From positions 1 to 10,460 of the forward strand of contig JARKOC010000089.1 in assembly GCA_029975915.1 (NCBI GenBank): a stretch of 10,460 nucleotides of DNA. The letters are read 5' to 3'. Source of the DNA: Bryobacteraceae bacterium. Its GTDB lineage: Bacteria; Acidobacteriota; Terriglobia; Bryobacterales; Bryobacteraceae. Shown here one piece after another: positions 1-8,353 of this stretch. A program made the translations under genes and the position numbers. The notes under the pieces were generated by a model that worked only from the letters and a program-made list of their open reading frames with translations, was not told where the DNA came from and searched no databases. How positions within the stretch are numbered: the first letter of the stretch is position 1; each line of letters starts with the position of its first letter.

Positions 1-201
1 CGACGGCAACAGCAGGTCTCAGCGTAGGGCAGGGGTTTGGCAACCCTCAAGGAGCGCTTCATGATCAACTCGCACGACCTGGGATGGACAAGTTAAGCTG
101 CCAGCGGATCGCTTATCGGGGGAACGGCGAGACGAGAGCCAACGTCAAACCTTCACCCCCAACAGAGCGCCCGCCAGTGAACGCGAACCCCAAAGAGGTC
201 C
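1..201. other. Upstream region, no recognisable gene
   Basis: No protein family is recognisable on either strand. One + strand frame stays open from base 3 to about 236, but its translation resembles nothing I know and it runs into the next gene in another frame, so it is probably chance. A small hairpin (GGGTT 33-37 with AACCC 42-46) lies here. GAGG at 195-198 is the ribosome binding site of the next gene. I see no convincing -35/-10 promoter. Confidence 0.5.
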
Positions 202-1776
202 ATGGTGTCAGCCCTAAGATCGGCCGAGAGTGAAATGCAGGCTCTTGAAGTCCAGTTCCTGCGCGCGAGCGAAGAGCAGCCGGCGATGCCCGAAGGCGTG
301 CCCTACCGTTCTGGGACTCCCAGCCAGAGGGTCTCGTCATGGCAACGCGCATATGCCTTCAAGCTGCTCTTGACCGACGTGCTGGTCGTGGTCCTATGTG
401 CGTTTGGCGCGCAGTTGACCCGCTTTGGCGACACCTCGATGTTCTTGGAGGCCTCGCTCACCGATGTTCTTGGTTTCCGTATCGGCTACACGTTCTTGTC
501 GATCGGCCTGGTTGGTACCTGGCTTCTTGCCTTGAAGTTCGATGGCGCTTGGGACCGACGCGTCGTAGGCAATGGCTCCGCGGAGTATATGACGGTCATG
601 CGGGCCACGCTCAGTACATTCGGCGCGCTTGCAATAGCGGCCTTTCTCCTACGGATGCAAGTCGCTCGTGGATACATGGTGATCGCGCTCCCTTGCGGTG
701 TTGCGCTTCTGCTTCTTGGACGCTGGTTCTGGCGGCAATGGCTGCGTGGTCAACGGAAAGCGGGCCGCAATCTCCACCGGGCAGTCGTTGTCGGTGACCG
801 CGCGAAGACCAGTCATGTCATTCAGCAGATTGCGGATGCGTCGGATAGCGGCTATCAGATCGTTGGAGAGGTGACGACATCCAATGGCGGCCCTGTCGGA
901 TTCCTGCGGCCTGTCCCCGACGCCATCTACCGCGCTGTCGGATATGACGAGATTCTTCCTCTCATTGACAAAACAGGAAGCGACACGCTGATACTGACCA
1001 GTTCGGACGTGTTGACGCCGGAGCGGACGCGGCAACTGGGGTGGCAGCTTGACGAGCGCGATATCGAGTTGGTTGTCGCTCCTGCGCTAACCGACATTGC
1101 AGGGCCGCGCATACACACTCGCCCGGTGGCAGGCCTTCCCTTGCTTCACATCAGCTACCCCAGCATGGGCGGCACCAAGCAGGTCGTCAAGCGGGCGTTC
1201 GATATCCTGGGGTCCTTGTGGCTGATCGTCATCTTGTCGCCGGTCTTGGCGGTCGTGGCGCTCGGCGTGAAACTCACGAGCCCTGGACCGCTGTTGTTCC
1301 AGCATGAACGCATCGGTTTGAATGGAAAGCCATTCAAGATGTTCAAGTTCCGTTCGATGGTCGTCGATGCGGATCAACAGCTCAAGAGCCTACTCGAGCA
1401 GCAGGGGACAGGAAACCGCCCCCTGTTCAAGGTCACAGATGATCCGCGCATCACGCCGATCGGCAAGTTCCTTCGGAGGTACTCCCTGGATGAGTTGCCC
1501 CAGTTGTTCAACGTGTTGAGCGGTTCCATGAGTCTGGTTGGCCCCCGTCCGCAGGTAGCAGGAGAGGTGGCGCTCTACGGCGAGTGGGACGGCCGTCGGC
1601 TTCTCGTTAAGCCGGGAATCACTGGGTTGTGGCAGGTGAGTGGCCGTTCGAACCTCGAGTGGGAGGACGCGATTCGTCTGGACCTCTACTACGTTGAGAA
1701 CTGGTCGCTGATGAACGACCTCATGATCCTCTTTAGAACAGTACGTGCAGTTGTGATATCGGATGGGGCGCGCTAG
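202..1776 (+). CDS. Initiating polyprenyl glycosylphosphotransferase (sugar transferase, WbaP/CpsE type)
   Basis: This is a 524-residue polyisoprenyl-phosphate hexose-1-phosphate transferase, which would start repeat-unit assembly by moving a sugar phosphate from a nucleotide sugar to undecaprenyl phosphate at the membrane. About 50 cytoplasmic residues precede four membrane segments (about 52-72, 92-112, 136-152, 156-174). A Rossmann-like soluble domain follows (HRAVVVGDR near 192-200), then a reentrant helix (about 333-358) and the bacterial sugar transferase domain. Visible family motifs are FDILGS (333-338), KFRSMVVDAD (382-391), the catalytic-region RYSLDELPQ (426-434), SLVGPRP (444-450) and PGITGLWQVSGRS (471-483). 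The length is normal for the full five-segment family. The sugar (glucose, galactose or other) cannot be read from sequence. The start could be ATG 202 or GTG 205, since GAGG at 195-198 lies only 3 bases before the ATG and 6 before the GTG. It is the first gene of the locus here and is separated from the rest by 620 bases. Confidence 0.95.
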   Translation: MVSALRSAESEMQALEVQFLRASEEQPAMPEGVPYRSGTPSQRVSSWQRAYAFKLLLTDVLVVVLCAFGAQLTRFGDTSMFLEASLTDVLGFRIGYTFLSIGLVGTWLLALKFDGAWDRRVVGNGSAEYMTVMRATLSTFGALAIAAFLLRMQVARGYMVIALPCGVALLLLGRWFWRQWLRGQRKAGRNLHRAVVVGDRAKTSHVIQQIADASDSGYQIVGEVTTSNGGPVGFLRPVPDAIYRAVGYDEILPLIDKTGSDTLILTSSDVLTPERTRQLGWQLDERDIELVVAPALTDIAGPRIHTRPVAGLPLLHISYPSMGGTKQVVKRAFDILGSLWLIVILSPVLAVVALGVKLTSPGPLLFQHERIGLNGKPFKMFKFRSMVVDADQQLKSLLEQQGTGNRPLFKVTDDPRITPIGKFLRRYSLDELPQLFNVLSGSMSLVGPRPQVAGEVALYGEWDGRRLLVKPGITGLWQVSGRSNLEWEDAIRLDLYYVENWSLMNDLMILFRTVRAVVISDGAR

Positions 1777-2399
1777 TTGGTTGCCATGCTCAGTTTTCCA
1801 GGTAGGCATGAGGTGAGTCACTGGATCCCGAACCTGCCGTCCGGCTGACCGGGTCCGCCGTGTGCCGCTAGTCGCAACTCATCCCGGCAGAGATCTGGAT
1901 TCTGCCTCTTGATGGCGCTTCCGCTGGGCACCGCGCTGTTGTTCAGGCTTCACTGTGCGGGGCGAGGATGCTTGGGAGCGCCCCGAAGGCAAGACGAGAA
2001 CACGGCGTCGGCATTCATTGTCGGTTCTCTCTGCCTGGTTGACCGGGCGGTGCGCAACCTGAATCGTACAGCCCGGTGTCATTGGCGCCTGCATTGTCGG
2101 CTCTAATCGTGCGCATGCGTCTTGCGAGCATCTGGCTGCCGTCAGCGGCGATCAGGCAGATCCCTCGACCCGTGGCGAGTTGCGGCTACAACTCGATGAT
2201 GGCGGCTGCTCTAGCCTCAGTCCACCGATGACACGCCCGGGTGGCGGACTTTGGCGTGTCTGCTTGAGTTGGGCAGATTGGACTCAAGGGGCGGTCTTCG
2301 AGTAGTTTGAACTGCGAGATCCGCTCGAGAGTGCTGGCCCCAGAAAGCTTGGCACGGCGGTGCTGTTGCCCACGCAGGGGAACGCGGTGAGAGGTGAGG
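1777..2399. other. Long gene-free stretch between the sugar transferase and the first glycosyltransferase
   Basis: About 620 bases in which no frame on either strand gives a protein I recognise. The open frames here are short, rich in Arg and Cys, and look like chance or heavily decayed sequence. The left half (1777-2170) shows only weak inverted repeats, such as CATGC/GCATG after the upstream stop. The right half holds three perfect inverted repeats, listed separately, and ends with the ribosome binding site GAGAGG (2389-2394) of the next gene. Likely explanations are a decayed gene or insertion sequence, or a long structured leader carrying the promoter of the downstream block. Confidence 0.5.
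2176..2288 (+). repeat. Cluster of three perfect inverted repeats (stem-loops)
   Basis: Three hairpins follow one another: CGAGTTG (2176-2182) with CAACTCG (2189-2195), loop of 6; GACACGCC (2230-2237) with GGCGTGTC (2253-2260), loop of 15; and CTTGAGT (2263-2269) with ACTCAAG (2282-2288), loop of 12. None is followed by a run of T, so they do not look like standard terminators. They lie 112-224 bases before the glycosyltransferase start at 2400. Possible roles are operator sites, a structured leader, or remnants of a mobile element. The base pairing is directly visible; the function is unknown. Confidence 0.5.
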
Positions 2400-3335
2400 A
2401 TGACACAGGAGGTTCTCATTCTTCTCGCCACTTGGAACGGGGAAAGCTTTCTCAAGGAGCAACTCGCCTCGATCGCGGAGCAGACCCACCGAAACTGGAG
2501 AATCCTTGCGGCCGACGACGGCTCAACGGACAGCACGATCTCGATCCTCGAAGAGTTCGGTGCCCATCATCCTGGGCACCTCTGCCTGCTTCGAGGGGAT
2601 TCGCCCGGCTCAGCAAAAGGCAACTTCTTTCGTCTCCTGCGAGAGGCGCCGAAAGCTCCGTATTACGCATTCTGCGACCAGGACGATGTCTGGGCGCCAG
2701 AGAAGCTTTCGACGCTTGTTGCGGCGTGCCAAGAGGTGGAGTCTCACGCGGAGACCCCGGTACCTTGCGCCGTCTACTCAGATCTCGTCGTTGTGAACGA
2801 AGAGTTGGGAGTGATTGGACCCTCCTTCATGAGGCAAATCGTCGCACGACCCGAACGCTGCACTCTGGGCTCATTATTAGTCGAGAACTCAGCGCCGGGA
2901 TGTGCAATGTTGTTCAACCACAACTTGCGCGAGAGGTTCGCCGAGTACGAAGGGCCTCTTGACGATGTGATCATGCACGATTGGTGGATCGCCCTCCTGG
3001 CGAAGGTGTTTGGGTATCTCACCTACGTCCCAGAGCCGCTCGTGCAGTATCGACAACATGGCAACAACAGCTTGGGGAGCGTGCAGCGCGGCGGCCCGTC
3101 CTTTGTTTTGGGCAAGCTGTTCACACAAGAGGATGAGATGAGGCGCGTCGTGCGCCAGGGCGTACTTCTCGAACGCGGGCATGGGAACCGCGCCTCTGGA
3201 GAATCTGCCGAGACTTTACGAGCCTTCGCGTCCCTCCCCGATCTCGGGAAGCTGGCACGTGTGGCCGTTTGTGTACGCCATGGGATCCTCAAGCAGACGC
3301 TGAGCAGACGTATCTACCAGCTCATGAGAATCTAG
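2400..3335 (+). CDS. GT2-family glycosyltransferase, rhamnosyltransferase-like
   Basis: A 311-residue GT-A fold inverting glycosyltransferase, cytoplasmic, adding a sugar to the lipid-linked repeat unit. The N-terminus has the family opening LLATWNGESFLKEQL (8-22), then the nucleotide-binding ADDGSTD (38-44) and the metal-binding DQDD (93-96). The acceptor-side half shows NSAPGC (163-168), MHDWW (192-196) and QYRQHGNNSLG (216-226). DQDD, HDWW and the Q-Y-R-x-H-G-x-N block together are typical of enzymes annotated as alpha-L-rhamnosyltransferases, though the donor sugar is an inference. The start is ATG 2400, with GAGAGG at 2389-2394 five bases upstream; the in-frame GTG at 2394 overlaps that site and is less likely. 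It uses adjacent TTA codons (158-162 region), uncommon in high-GC actinobacteria. It is followed after 8 bases by the EpsG-like gene. Confidence 0.92.
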   Translation: MTQEVLILLATWNGESFLKEQLASIAEQTHRNWRILAADDGSTDSTISILEEFGAHHPGHLCLLRGDSPGSAKGNFFRLLREAPKAPYYAFCDQDDVWAPEKLSTLVAACQEVESHAETPVPCAVYSDLVVVNEELGVIGPSFMRQIVARPERCTLGSLLVENSAPGCAMLFNHNLRERFAEYEGPLDDVIMHDWWIALLAKVFGYLTYVPEPLVQYRQHGNNSLGSVQRGGPSFVLGKLFTQEDEMRRVVRQGVLLERGHGNRASGESAETLRAFASLPDLGKLARVAVCVRHGILKQTLSRRIYQLMRI

Positions 3336-3343
3336 GTTCAGCG

Positions 3344-4471
3344 GTGTTTTACTTCATGGTGGGCCTGAGCGCAAGTCTCTTAATGCTCCTCTATAGGCCA
3401 CGAGTCAGCGCAACAAGCCCCCTTTGGACCCTCAGCGAGGAATCCGAGTCTCTCACACGGCGCCTCGTCGGCGATGGAGATGGGACGTCGAGTAAGTTTG
3501 GACTATGCGCGAGCTTCGCTATTCTCTTCTTGACCTCAGCGACACGCTACGGGATTGGCACTGACTACTGGTTTCGCCACGTCCCCAACTTTGAGCAGAT
3601 ACGGAACGGCACAAGCGGCGGCCACGAGGTTGGATTCATCCTAGTCAACCGTGTCGTCGGAGCGTTCACGGATGATGCTCAGTGGCTAATCGCACTGATG
3701 TCGTTCCTGACCCTCGCGCTGATTTATCGCTTCATCGTTCGCATGTCCCTCAATCCGGCGCTGTCGGTGTTTCTCTTCGTCTTCGGTGGGACATACCTTG
3801 AGGCATTCAACTTGATGCAGCAAGGTTTGGCAGTTGCGATCCTTCTGAACTCCCTCGAACTAGGAATGCGCAAACAGCCGTTAAGGTTCGTGCTCGTAAC
3901 GTTACTTGCCGCGAGCGTCCACTCCAGTGCACTGGCATGGCTTCTGGTTTGGCCTCTCATACGCTTTCATGGCAACAGGCTAGCTCGTTTTCTTCTGATC
4001 GCTGTCACCTCAATCACAATCGTCGTGGTGCCAGGTCTCTTGACAAGGCTCGCCAGCCTAATACTCCCCGAGTACGCGTGGTACTTCGAGTCGAACTATG
4101 GGACTGCTCGCCCTCTGGCAGTAATCGTCATCTTCACCACTCTCATCGTGTTCATACTCGGAACTTTCCTTGTCCGCAGCGGCTCGGAGGACGACCTATA
4201 TGGAAGCGCACTAATCAATCTTCAAGGGGCGAGCGTAGCTATCATGGCGGCGACGCTCGCCGCAGCGTATGCATTCTCGCGCTTGGGTTACTACTTCACT
4301 CCAGTTCAGATGCTGTTGGTCCCTCTACTACTCAACTCGATTCAGTCGGCTGGCCTGCGCCGGCTAATGACGATCGCCCTCCTTGGGCTGTACTCAATCA
4401 CCTTCTACTTTCAGTTTGTAGTATGGAACGCTCATGGAGTGATGCCCTATGCCTCCGTCCTCTTTCGCTAG
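3344..4471 (+). CDS. EpsG-family membrane protein, probable repeat-unit polymerase (Wzy-like)
   Basis: A polytopic membrane protein of about 375 residues with roughly ten hydrophobic segments. It matches the EpsG family, thought to polymerise lipid-linked repeat units outside the membrane. Family signs are RYGIGTDYW (68-76) just after the second membrane segment, HEVGFILVN (94-102), the N-x-x-x-Q-x-x-A pattern of NLMQQGLAVA (155-164), SVHSSA (191-196) and a late W-x-x-x-x-x-P-Y (361-369). The frame is open from GTG 3269, but that start would overlap the glycosyltransferase by 67 bases and add a hydrophilic tail. GTG 3344, with AGG at 3334-3336, is preferred; ATG 3356 is also possible. The end overlaps the next gene by 23 bases, suggesting translational coupling. 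Polymerase function is inferred from family and context, since Wzy proteins have weak sequence signatures. Confidence 0.85.
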   Translation: MFYFMVGLSASLLMLLYRPRVSATSPLWTLSEESESLTRRLVGDGDGTSSKFGLCASFAILFLTSATRYGIGTDYWFRHVPNFEQIRNGTSGGHEVGFILVNRVVGAFTDDAQWLIALMSFLTLALIYRFIVRMSLNPALSVFLFVFGGTYLEAFNLMQQGLAVAILLNSLELGMRKQPLRFVLVTLLAASVHSSALAWLLVWPLIRFHGNRLARFLLIAVTSITIVVVPGLLTRLASLILPEYAWYFESNYGTARPLAVIVIFTTLIVFILGTFLVRSGSEDDLYGSALINLQGASVAIMAATLAAAYAFSRLGYYFTPVQMLLVPLLLNSIQSAGLRRLMTIALLGLYSITFYFQFVVWNAHGVMPYASVLFR

Positions 4472-5546
4472 TAGTGCACAGGCCGTCATTGTGAGTGTGA
4501 TCGTGCCCGTCTACGAGGTCTCACGTGAGGCTCTGGCTAGGTGCCTGTCGAGCATTTGTCTCCAAAGTCACGCGTGCCTAGACATCATCGTTGTTGACGA
4601 CGGGTCACCCCTTCCGATCGCGGAGTGGGCTGAGAGTACGGTCGCCCGGGACACCCGGGTTCGGCTAATCAGGCAGGACAACGCTGGCGTCTCGGCGGCG
4701 AGGAATGCTGGGCTGGCAGTCGCCACTGGGGATTTCATTTGCTTCGTCGACGCCGATGATTACATTCTTCCGGACTTCGTCGCTTCTGCACTCGTGATCG
4801 CTCTTGAGGAGGACGCTGACGCCGTGTTCGGTGGCCTCGAAGTACGCCACTCGCAAGGCTCGACCCTGTGGCGTTGTGGGACGGGCGTCGTTGTCGAGGC
4901 ACTGCCGACGCTGGAGGCTATCCGGGCCGATGCCCTCAGCTCCTCTACGACCATTTTCGAGAAGACGGAACCATCCTGCATCACCAACGTTCACTCGGCT
5001 CTGTTCGCGCGACGTCTCGTGGATGGAAGGACCTTCCGGGTTGGAGTTAGTCACGCCGAGGACAGACTGTTCATTGTTGACGTTCTCAGCTGCGCACAAC
5101 GCATCGCGCTTCGAGGAACGCCGTGGTACGTCTATGACTGCACCACATCGTCCAGCGTGACGCGGGGTCTCTCATCTGAATCAGTCGATAAACTTCGACA
5201 GACACTTGTCGCGTTCGCGGAGGTCGGCGGCTTCAGCACAGGATCGGGCATCACAACCTCGGATGTGGTTCAGCGCGCCGCGGCCCAAGGCATCCTCAAC
5301 TATGTCAAGCTGATCGCCGGTCTCCTTGGCACGCTTGTGCCTCGTCCGAACAAGATCACCAAGATGCGATCAGTTCTCGCCGAGCGGGGCGTCGGCAGTG
5401 CGCTGTCGCTGGCCCGTGGCGCACGGCCGCACGAAGCCGTATTCGCGCTCTGCGCCAGGCATCAGTACGCCGCAGGGATGCTCATACTCGGAAGAATCTG
5501 GACACTTGTCGGTGACGGTCGAAAAGTGGTCGGTAATGACGGCTGA
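4449..5546 (+). CDS. GT2-family glycosyltransferase (WcaA-like)
   Basis: A 365-residue protein with a complete N-terminal GT2 domain: VSVIVPVYEV (15-24), IVVDDGS (47-53), the donor-site block NAGVSAARNAGL (78-89), and the metal-binding FVDADDY (99-105). The later HAEDRLF (202-208) supplies the E-D pair expected near the catalytic base. The C-terminal 120 residues are mostly helical and unassigned. ATG 4449 has GGAG at 4436-4439 and overlaps the polymerase stop by 23 bases, consistent with coupled translation. GTG codons near 4491 are alternative starts but would cut into the first beta strand. The donor and linkage cannot be predicted. It is the last gene of the contiguous 2400-5546 block. 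Confidence 0.92.
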   Translation: MPPSSFASSAQAVIVSVIVPVYEVSREALARCLSSICLQSHACLDIIVVDDGSPLPIAEWAESTVARDTRVRLIRQDNAGVSAARNAGLAVATGDFICFVDADDYILPDFVASALVIALEEDADAVFGGLEVRHSQGSTLWRCGTGVVVEALPTLEAIRADALSSSTTIFEKTEPSCITNVHSALFARRLVDGRTFRVGVSHAEDRLFIVDVLSCAQRIALRGTPWYVYDCTTSSSVTRGLSSESVDKLRQTLVAFAEVGGFSTGSGITTSDVVQRAAAQGILNYVKLIAGLLGTLVPRPNKITKMRSVLAERGVGSALSLARGARPHEAVFALCARHQYAAGMLILGRIWTLVGDGRKVVGNDG

Positions 5547-5752
5547 GAGTGAATGGTTATGGGTTGTCTAGCTACGGGTTTCGTTGATGGTGCGGACGCA
5601 GGGCGGGGATCGACAACACTTGTTCCGCAGCACGAGCGCACACGCAGAGGTCTCGCCGCGTTGGCACTTCGCGCACAGTGCCCGGCCGAACTTGGGCATC
5701 TCGATCGCCGGATATCTCCGATCCTCGCGAGCTGGGCGACTAGTGTATTGAC
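5547..5752 (-). other. Intergenic gap with a possible frameshifted zinc-motif relic on the minus strand
   Basis: The 206-base gap has no convincing + strand gene. Read on the minus strand, one frame gives LVAQLARIGDIRRSRCPS, and the adjoining frame continues as GRALCAKCQRG. Joining them across a single frameshift near 5690 would give a C-x-x-(C) then C-x-x-C pattern like the zinc-binding segments of some actinobacterial recombinases. The first frame lacks the second Cys of the first pair. No intact start or full domain exists. This is a weak, suggestive relic; chance is a real alternative. Confidence 0.25.
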
Positions 5753-6673
5753 GTGGTGAGAGCATCATCCAGCGATTCTGCACGACTCTCCGGTCGGCCA
5801 CCCAGCGTGTCAGTGGTCATCCCCTATGGAGGTGGCGGGAGAGAACAGCTACGTCAACAACTAGATGCTGTTTATCGATCAGTTGCATTGGCGTATGAAG
5901 CCGGTTATTCCGCCGAGGTAGTGGTGGCGGCGAACTCCGACGATGCGCTCCGTGAGATCCGCCTCATGGCGTCCGAGAGTCCAAGTCTGGCCGGGTTCGT
6001 TGTGGCCGATGCAACTGCGAAGCGAGGCCCATCGTTTGCGCGTAACGAGGGTGTGAGGGCATCTTCGGGGACGTTTCTCCTGTTTTGTGATGCAGACGAT
6101 GCCGTCGAGCCGGGCTGGGTCATCGGACTATCGCGGGTGTTGGAGACCGCAAGCATCGCCGCCGGTGTTCGTGTTCATGATCGACTAAACGATCAACGCT
6201 CGTCACGCGGTTGGAGTAATCGTACTGAGACCCTGCAGACCGGCTATCATCACTTGCCCTTTGGAACACTCAGCAATCTAGGCATTCGCCGCGATTTGTA
6301 TCTCCAGATCGGCGGCTGCGATGAGTCGTTTGTTGCCGGAGAAGACGTCGATCTGTGCTGGCGCGCCCAGTACGCAGGTGGGTCCATCCTGCTTGCGCCA
6401 GATGCGATCATTCAGTACCGCCTGCGGACAGGTCTACGCGCGCAGTTTAGACAGGCCTATGGGTACGGATTCGGTGACGCACTTCTGTTAGCGCGGCACC
6501 AACCGCATGGCGCACGCCGCACGGGGCGAGATTCACTGCGAGCAATCGCAGGTGGCGCATCACAAGCTGTCAAGTTCCTTCTCGGCTACAGACGCCCCGT
6601 TGCGTGCTATGTGCTAGGCCACCTGTCGGGCCGCGTGATTGGGTCTGCGCGTCATGGAGTCTGGGCCGTCTGA
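5753..6673 (+). CDS. GT2-family glycosyltransferase
   Basis: A 306-residue glycosyltransferase with the GT2 opening SVSVVIPYGG (18-27), RGPSFARNEGV (91-101) and the metal-binding FCDADD (111-116). The late segment GGCDESFVAGEDVDLCWRAQ (187-206) carries the E-D catalytic-region pair followed by the R that many family members have. QYRLR (221-225) and a C-terminal hydrophobic stretch (about 270-292) follow. The start can only be GTG 5753 or GTG 5756: a TAG lies in frame at 5741-5743 and the first beta strand begins soon after. No Shine-Dalgarno sequence is evident, so translation may be weak or leaderless. The protein differs from the other three GT2 enzymes, and the sugar is not predictable. 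It is followed 13 bases later by the pyruvyl transferase. Confidence 0.9.
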   Translation: MVRASSSDSARLSGRPPSVSVVIPYGGGGREQLRQQLDAVYRSVALAYEAGYSAEVVVAANSDDALREIRLMASESPSLAGFVVADATAKRGPSFARNEGVRASSGTFLLFCDADDAVEPGWVIGLSRVLETASIAAGVRVHDRLNDQRSSRGWSNRTETLQTGYHHLPFGTLSNLGIRRDLYLQIGGCDESFVAGEDVDLCWRAQYAGGSILLAPDAIIQYRLRTGLRAQFRQAYGYGFGDALLLARHQPHGARRTGRDSLRAIAGGASQAVKFLLGYRRPVACYVLGHLSGRVIGSARHGVWAV

Positions 6674-6677
6674 GAGT

Positions 6678-6681
6678 AGGG
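6678..6681 (+). promoter_or_regulatory. Ribosome binding site that decides the pyruvyl transferase start
   Basis: AGGG sits five bases before ATG 6687. In-frame ATGs upstream (6639 and 6654) lie inside the preceding glycosyltransferase gene and lack such a site, so 6687 is the better start. Confidence 0.65.
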
Positions 6682-6686
6682 TCGTA

Positions 6687-7868
6687 ATGCCAGAATCAAT
6701 CGCACGTCAACGGCAATATGCAGGTCATGGAGGCGAGAAGAAGCGTGTTCTGATCCGCACACTGCCACTCGGCCACAACTATGGCAACGTCATCCAGGCC
6801 TATGCGCTTCAGGAGTCTCTACGAGCACTCGGATCTGAGCCCATCGTGGATGTTTCGCTTTCAACGGGACGAGGGTCGTCGATCCCAAGAATGACAAGTT
6901 ATACTCTGAAACGGGCACTTATGCGCGTCGGCTATTCCAAACCTGCCTGGATTCAATCCGTTATTGATCATGAGCTCCACCGGTTTGTGGCCGATCGGAT
7001 TTCTACGGCGTCACTCTATACCGGGCCCGGAGTGGTCGACAGCCGCTTCCTCGATACTGTTGACCTATTCATCGTAGGTAGCGACCAGGTCTGGCGGGCT
7101 CCATATGGCGACGTGCGATCTTACCTCTTCGATTTCCTCCCGGACGCGGATCAACGTCCTAGGTACTCTTACGCAGCATCCTTTGGCCGCGATGATCTCG
7201 CTGAATATGACAGCGAGTTATTGAGGGATAGCCGCAACCTTGTTCGCAGGTTTTCGGGAGTATCTGTGCGCGAAACGACCGGCATCGCGATTGCGCGGAA
7301 TTCGTGGGGAATCGACGCTATTCAGCACGTCGATCCGACCATGCTGCTGTCCCGCTCGCATTATACGAATCTCGCTCGTCAAGCTAACGATCCAATTGAC
7401 TCCGGAAGCGTGATTAGATACGTTCTTGACCCATCTGCATCCACGGAGACCACGGCCCGTTCTGTTATGCGTGTACTTGGCGGAAGCCCAATCCAGATGC
7501 TGACCGAGAGTCCAGATTTGACAGCATACCGAAACAACCCTGGTAGGTTCATTCGGCCGAGTATGGAGGCTTGGCTTGGCGCCTTTTGCAACGCACGATT
7601 CGTCGTGACCGATTCGTTTCACGGGACAGTATTCTCGATAATCAATAACGTGCCGTTCATATCGATCATAAATCAAGGCCGGGGCGCATCCAGATTCACG
7701 GATCTTCTGAAAATCTTCGGATTGGAAGAGAGGATGATCGCACCCGGCTCGATCCCTTCCGATTCTGTCGTGAGTGATCCGATAGATTGGAGTGCTGTCA
7801 ATGCCCGACTTGATCTCGAAAGGGCCAAGGCGCTTTTGTTTCTCAGTCAAGTACTAAATGGCATCTGA
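6687..7868 (+). CDS. Polysaccharide pyruvyl transferase family protein
   Basis: A 393-residue protein of the polysaccharide pyruvyl transferase family (as CsaB, GumL, WcaK), whose members move pyruvate from phosphoenolpyruvate onto a sugar hydroxyl to make a ketal, giving the polymer negative charge. Visible family blocks are NYGNVIQAYALQ (31-42), IVGSDQVWR (129-137), YSYAASFG (160-167), GVSVRE (191-196), HVDPTMLL (214-221) and the strongly conserved VVTDSFHGTVFSIINN (306-321), which contains the family's SFHG motif. The length is normal. It follows the GT2 gene at 5753 by 13 bases, so the two are very likely co-transcribed and may act on the same residue. Some family members instead modify teichoic or cell-wall polymers, so the substrate is inferred from context. 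It contains TTA and ATA codons, more A/T-rich than expected in a high-GC genome. Confidence 0.92.
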   Translation: MPESIARQRQYAGHGGEKKRVLIRTLPLGHNYGNVIQAYALQESLRALGSEPIVDVSLSTGRGSSIPRMTSYTLKRALMRVGYSKPAWIQSVIDHELHRFVADRISTASLYTGPGVVDSRFLDTVDLFIVGSDQVWRAPYGDVRSYLFDFLPDADQRPRYSYAASFGRDDLAEYDSELLRDSRNLVRRFSGVSVRETTGIAIARNSWGIDAIQHVDPTMLLSRSHYTNLARQANDPIDSGSVIRYVLDPSASTETTARSVMRVLGGSPIQMLTESPDLTAYRNNPGRFIRPSMEAWLGAFCNARFVVTDSFHGTVFSIINNVPFISIINQGRGASRFTDLLKIFGLEERMIAPGSIPSDSVVSDPIDWSAVNARLDLERAKALLFLSQVLNGI

Positions 7869-7963
7869 CGGGTTTTTGTTGACCTGACCTGGCCGAGATT
7901 CTGCATCGGTAGGGTGGATGGGCTTGGCCAATCGTCCGGAATCAGCCCCTCAGCCCCACCGGG

Positions 7964-8127
7964 AATCGAGTGCTGATCATCGTCGACGAGGTCGGCTACC
8001 TCCCGTTTGACCAGGACGCCGGGAATCTGTTCTTCCAACTCGTGTCCAGCCGCTACGAGCACGTCTCCCTCATCCTGACCAGAAATCTGCCGTTCATCAG
8101 CTGGGGCGCGGTCTTCGGCGACGAAGA
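7964..8127 (+). pseudogene. istB relic (IS21-family transposition helper ATPase), central fragment
   Basis: About 50 codons match the middle of IstB, the AAA+ helper of IS21-family transposases: VLIIVDEVGYLPFDQDAG (from 7970) contains the Walker B strand, followed by NLFFQLVSSRYEHVSLILT and WGAVFGDE. The N-terminal half with the Walker A loop is absent, and the usual continuation after VFGD (an A-A-A-M-I-D-R-L-x-H-H block) is lost after 8127. The frame stays open by chance to 8167. No istA and no clear terminal repeats are visible nearby. It sits between the pyruvyl transferase and the last glycosyltransferase, so an insertion and decay event happened inside the polysaccharide locus. Confidence 0.85.
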
Positions 8128-8353
8128 AGGTGTGACGACGCACTCTGCGTCGGCTCCCGGACGCTAGGATCTTGCTCACCCTGCGCGGCCTCTGCGTCAT
8201 TCTCGGCACCCGAGTCGTGCCAGGTTCCCGATTGTCACAGCTATGCCGGCGACCTCGGCAACCCGCGACCGGCCCCGTCGTCACTCGCCGAGCCGTGCTA
8301 TACCGTTCACCAGATGCCAGACTCGAGCACTGCCCTCTCAAATCAGAGTACAC

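Noticed and set aside
2360..2962. 200-residue + strand frame overlapping the glycosyltransferase at 2400
   Set aside because: It is Arg/Ser-rich without domain features and lies in another frame of a gene with clear GT2 motifs.
3269..3343. Earlier start of the EpsG-like protein at GTG 3269
   Set aside because: It would overlap the upstream glycosyltransferase by 67 bases and add a hydrophilic tail that is just a shifted reading of that gene's end.
7218..7850. 210-residue minus-strand frame inside the pyruvyl transferase gene
   Set aside because: The + strand carries all conserved pyruvyl transferase motifs here; the antisense frame is a by-product of G/C-rich third positions.
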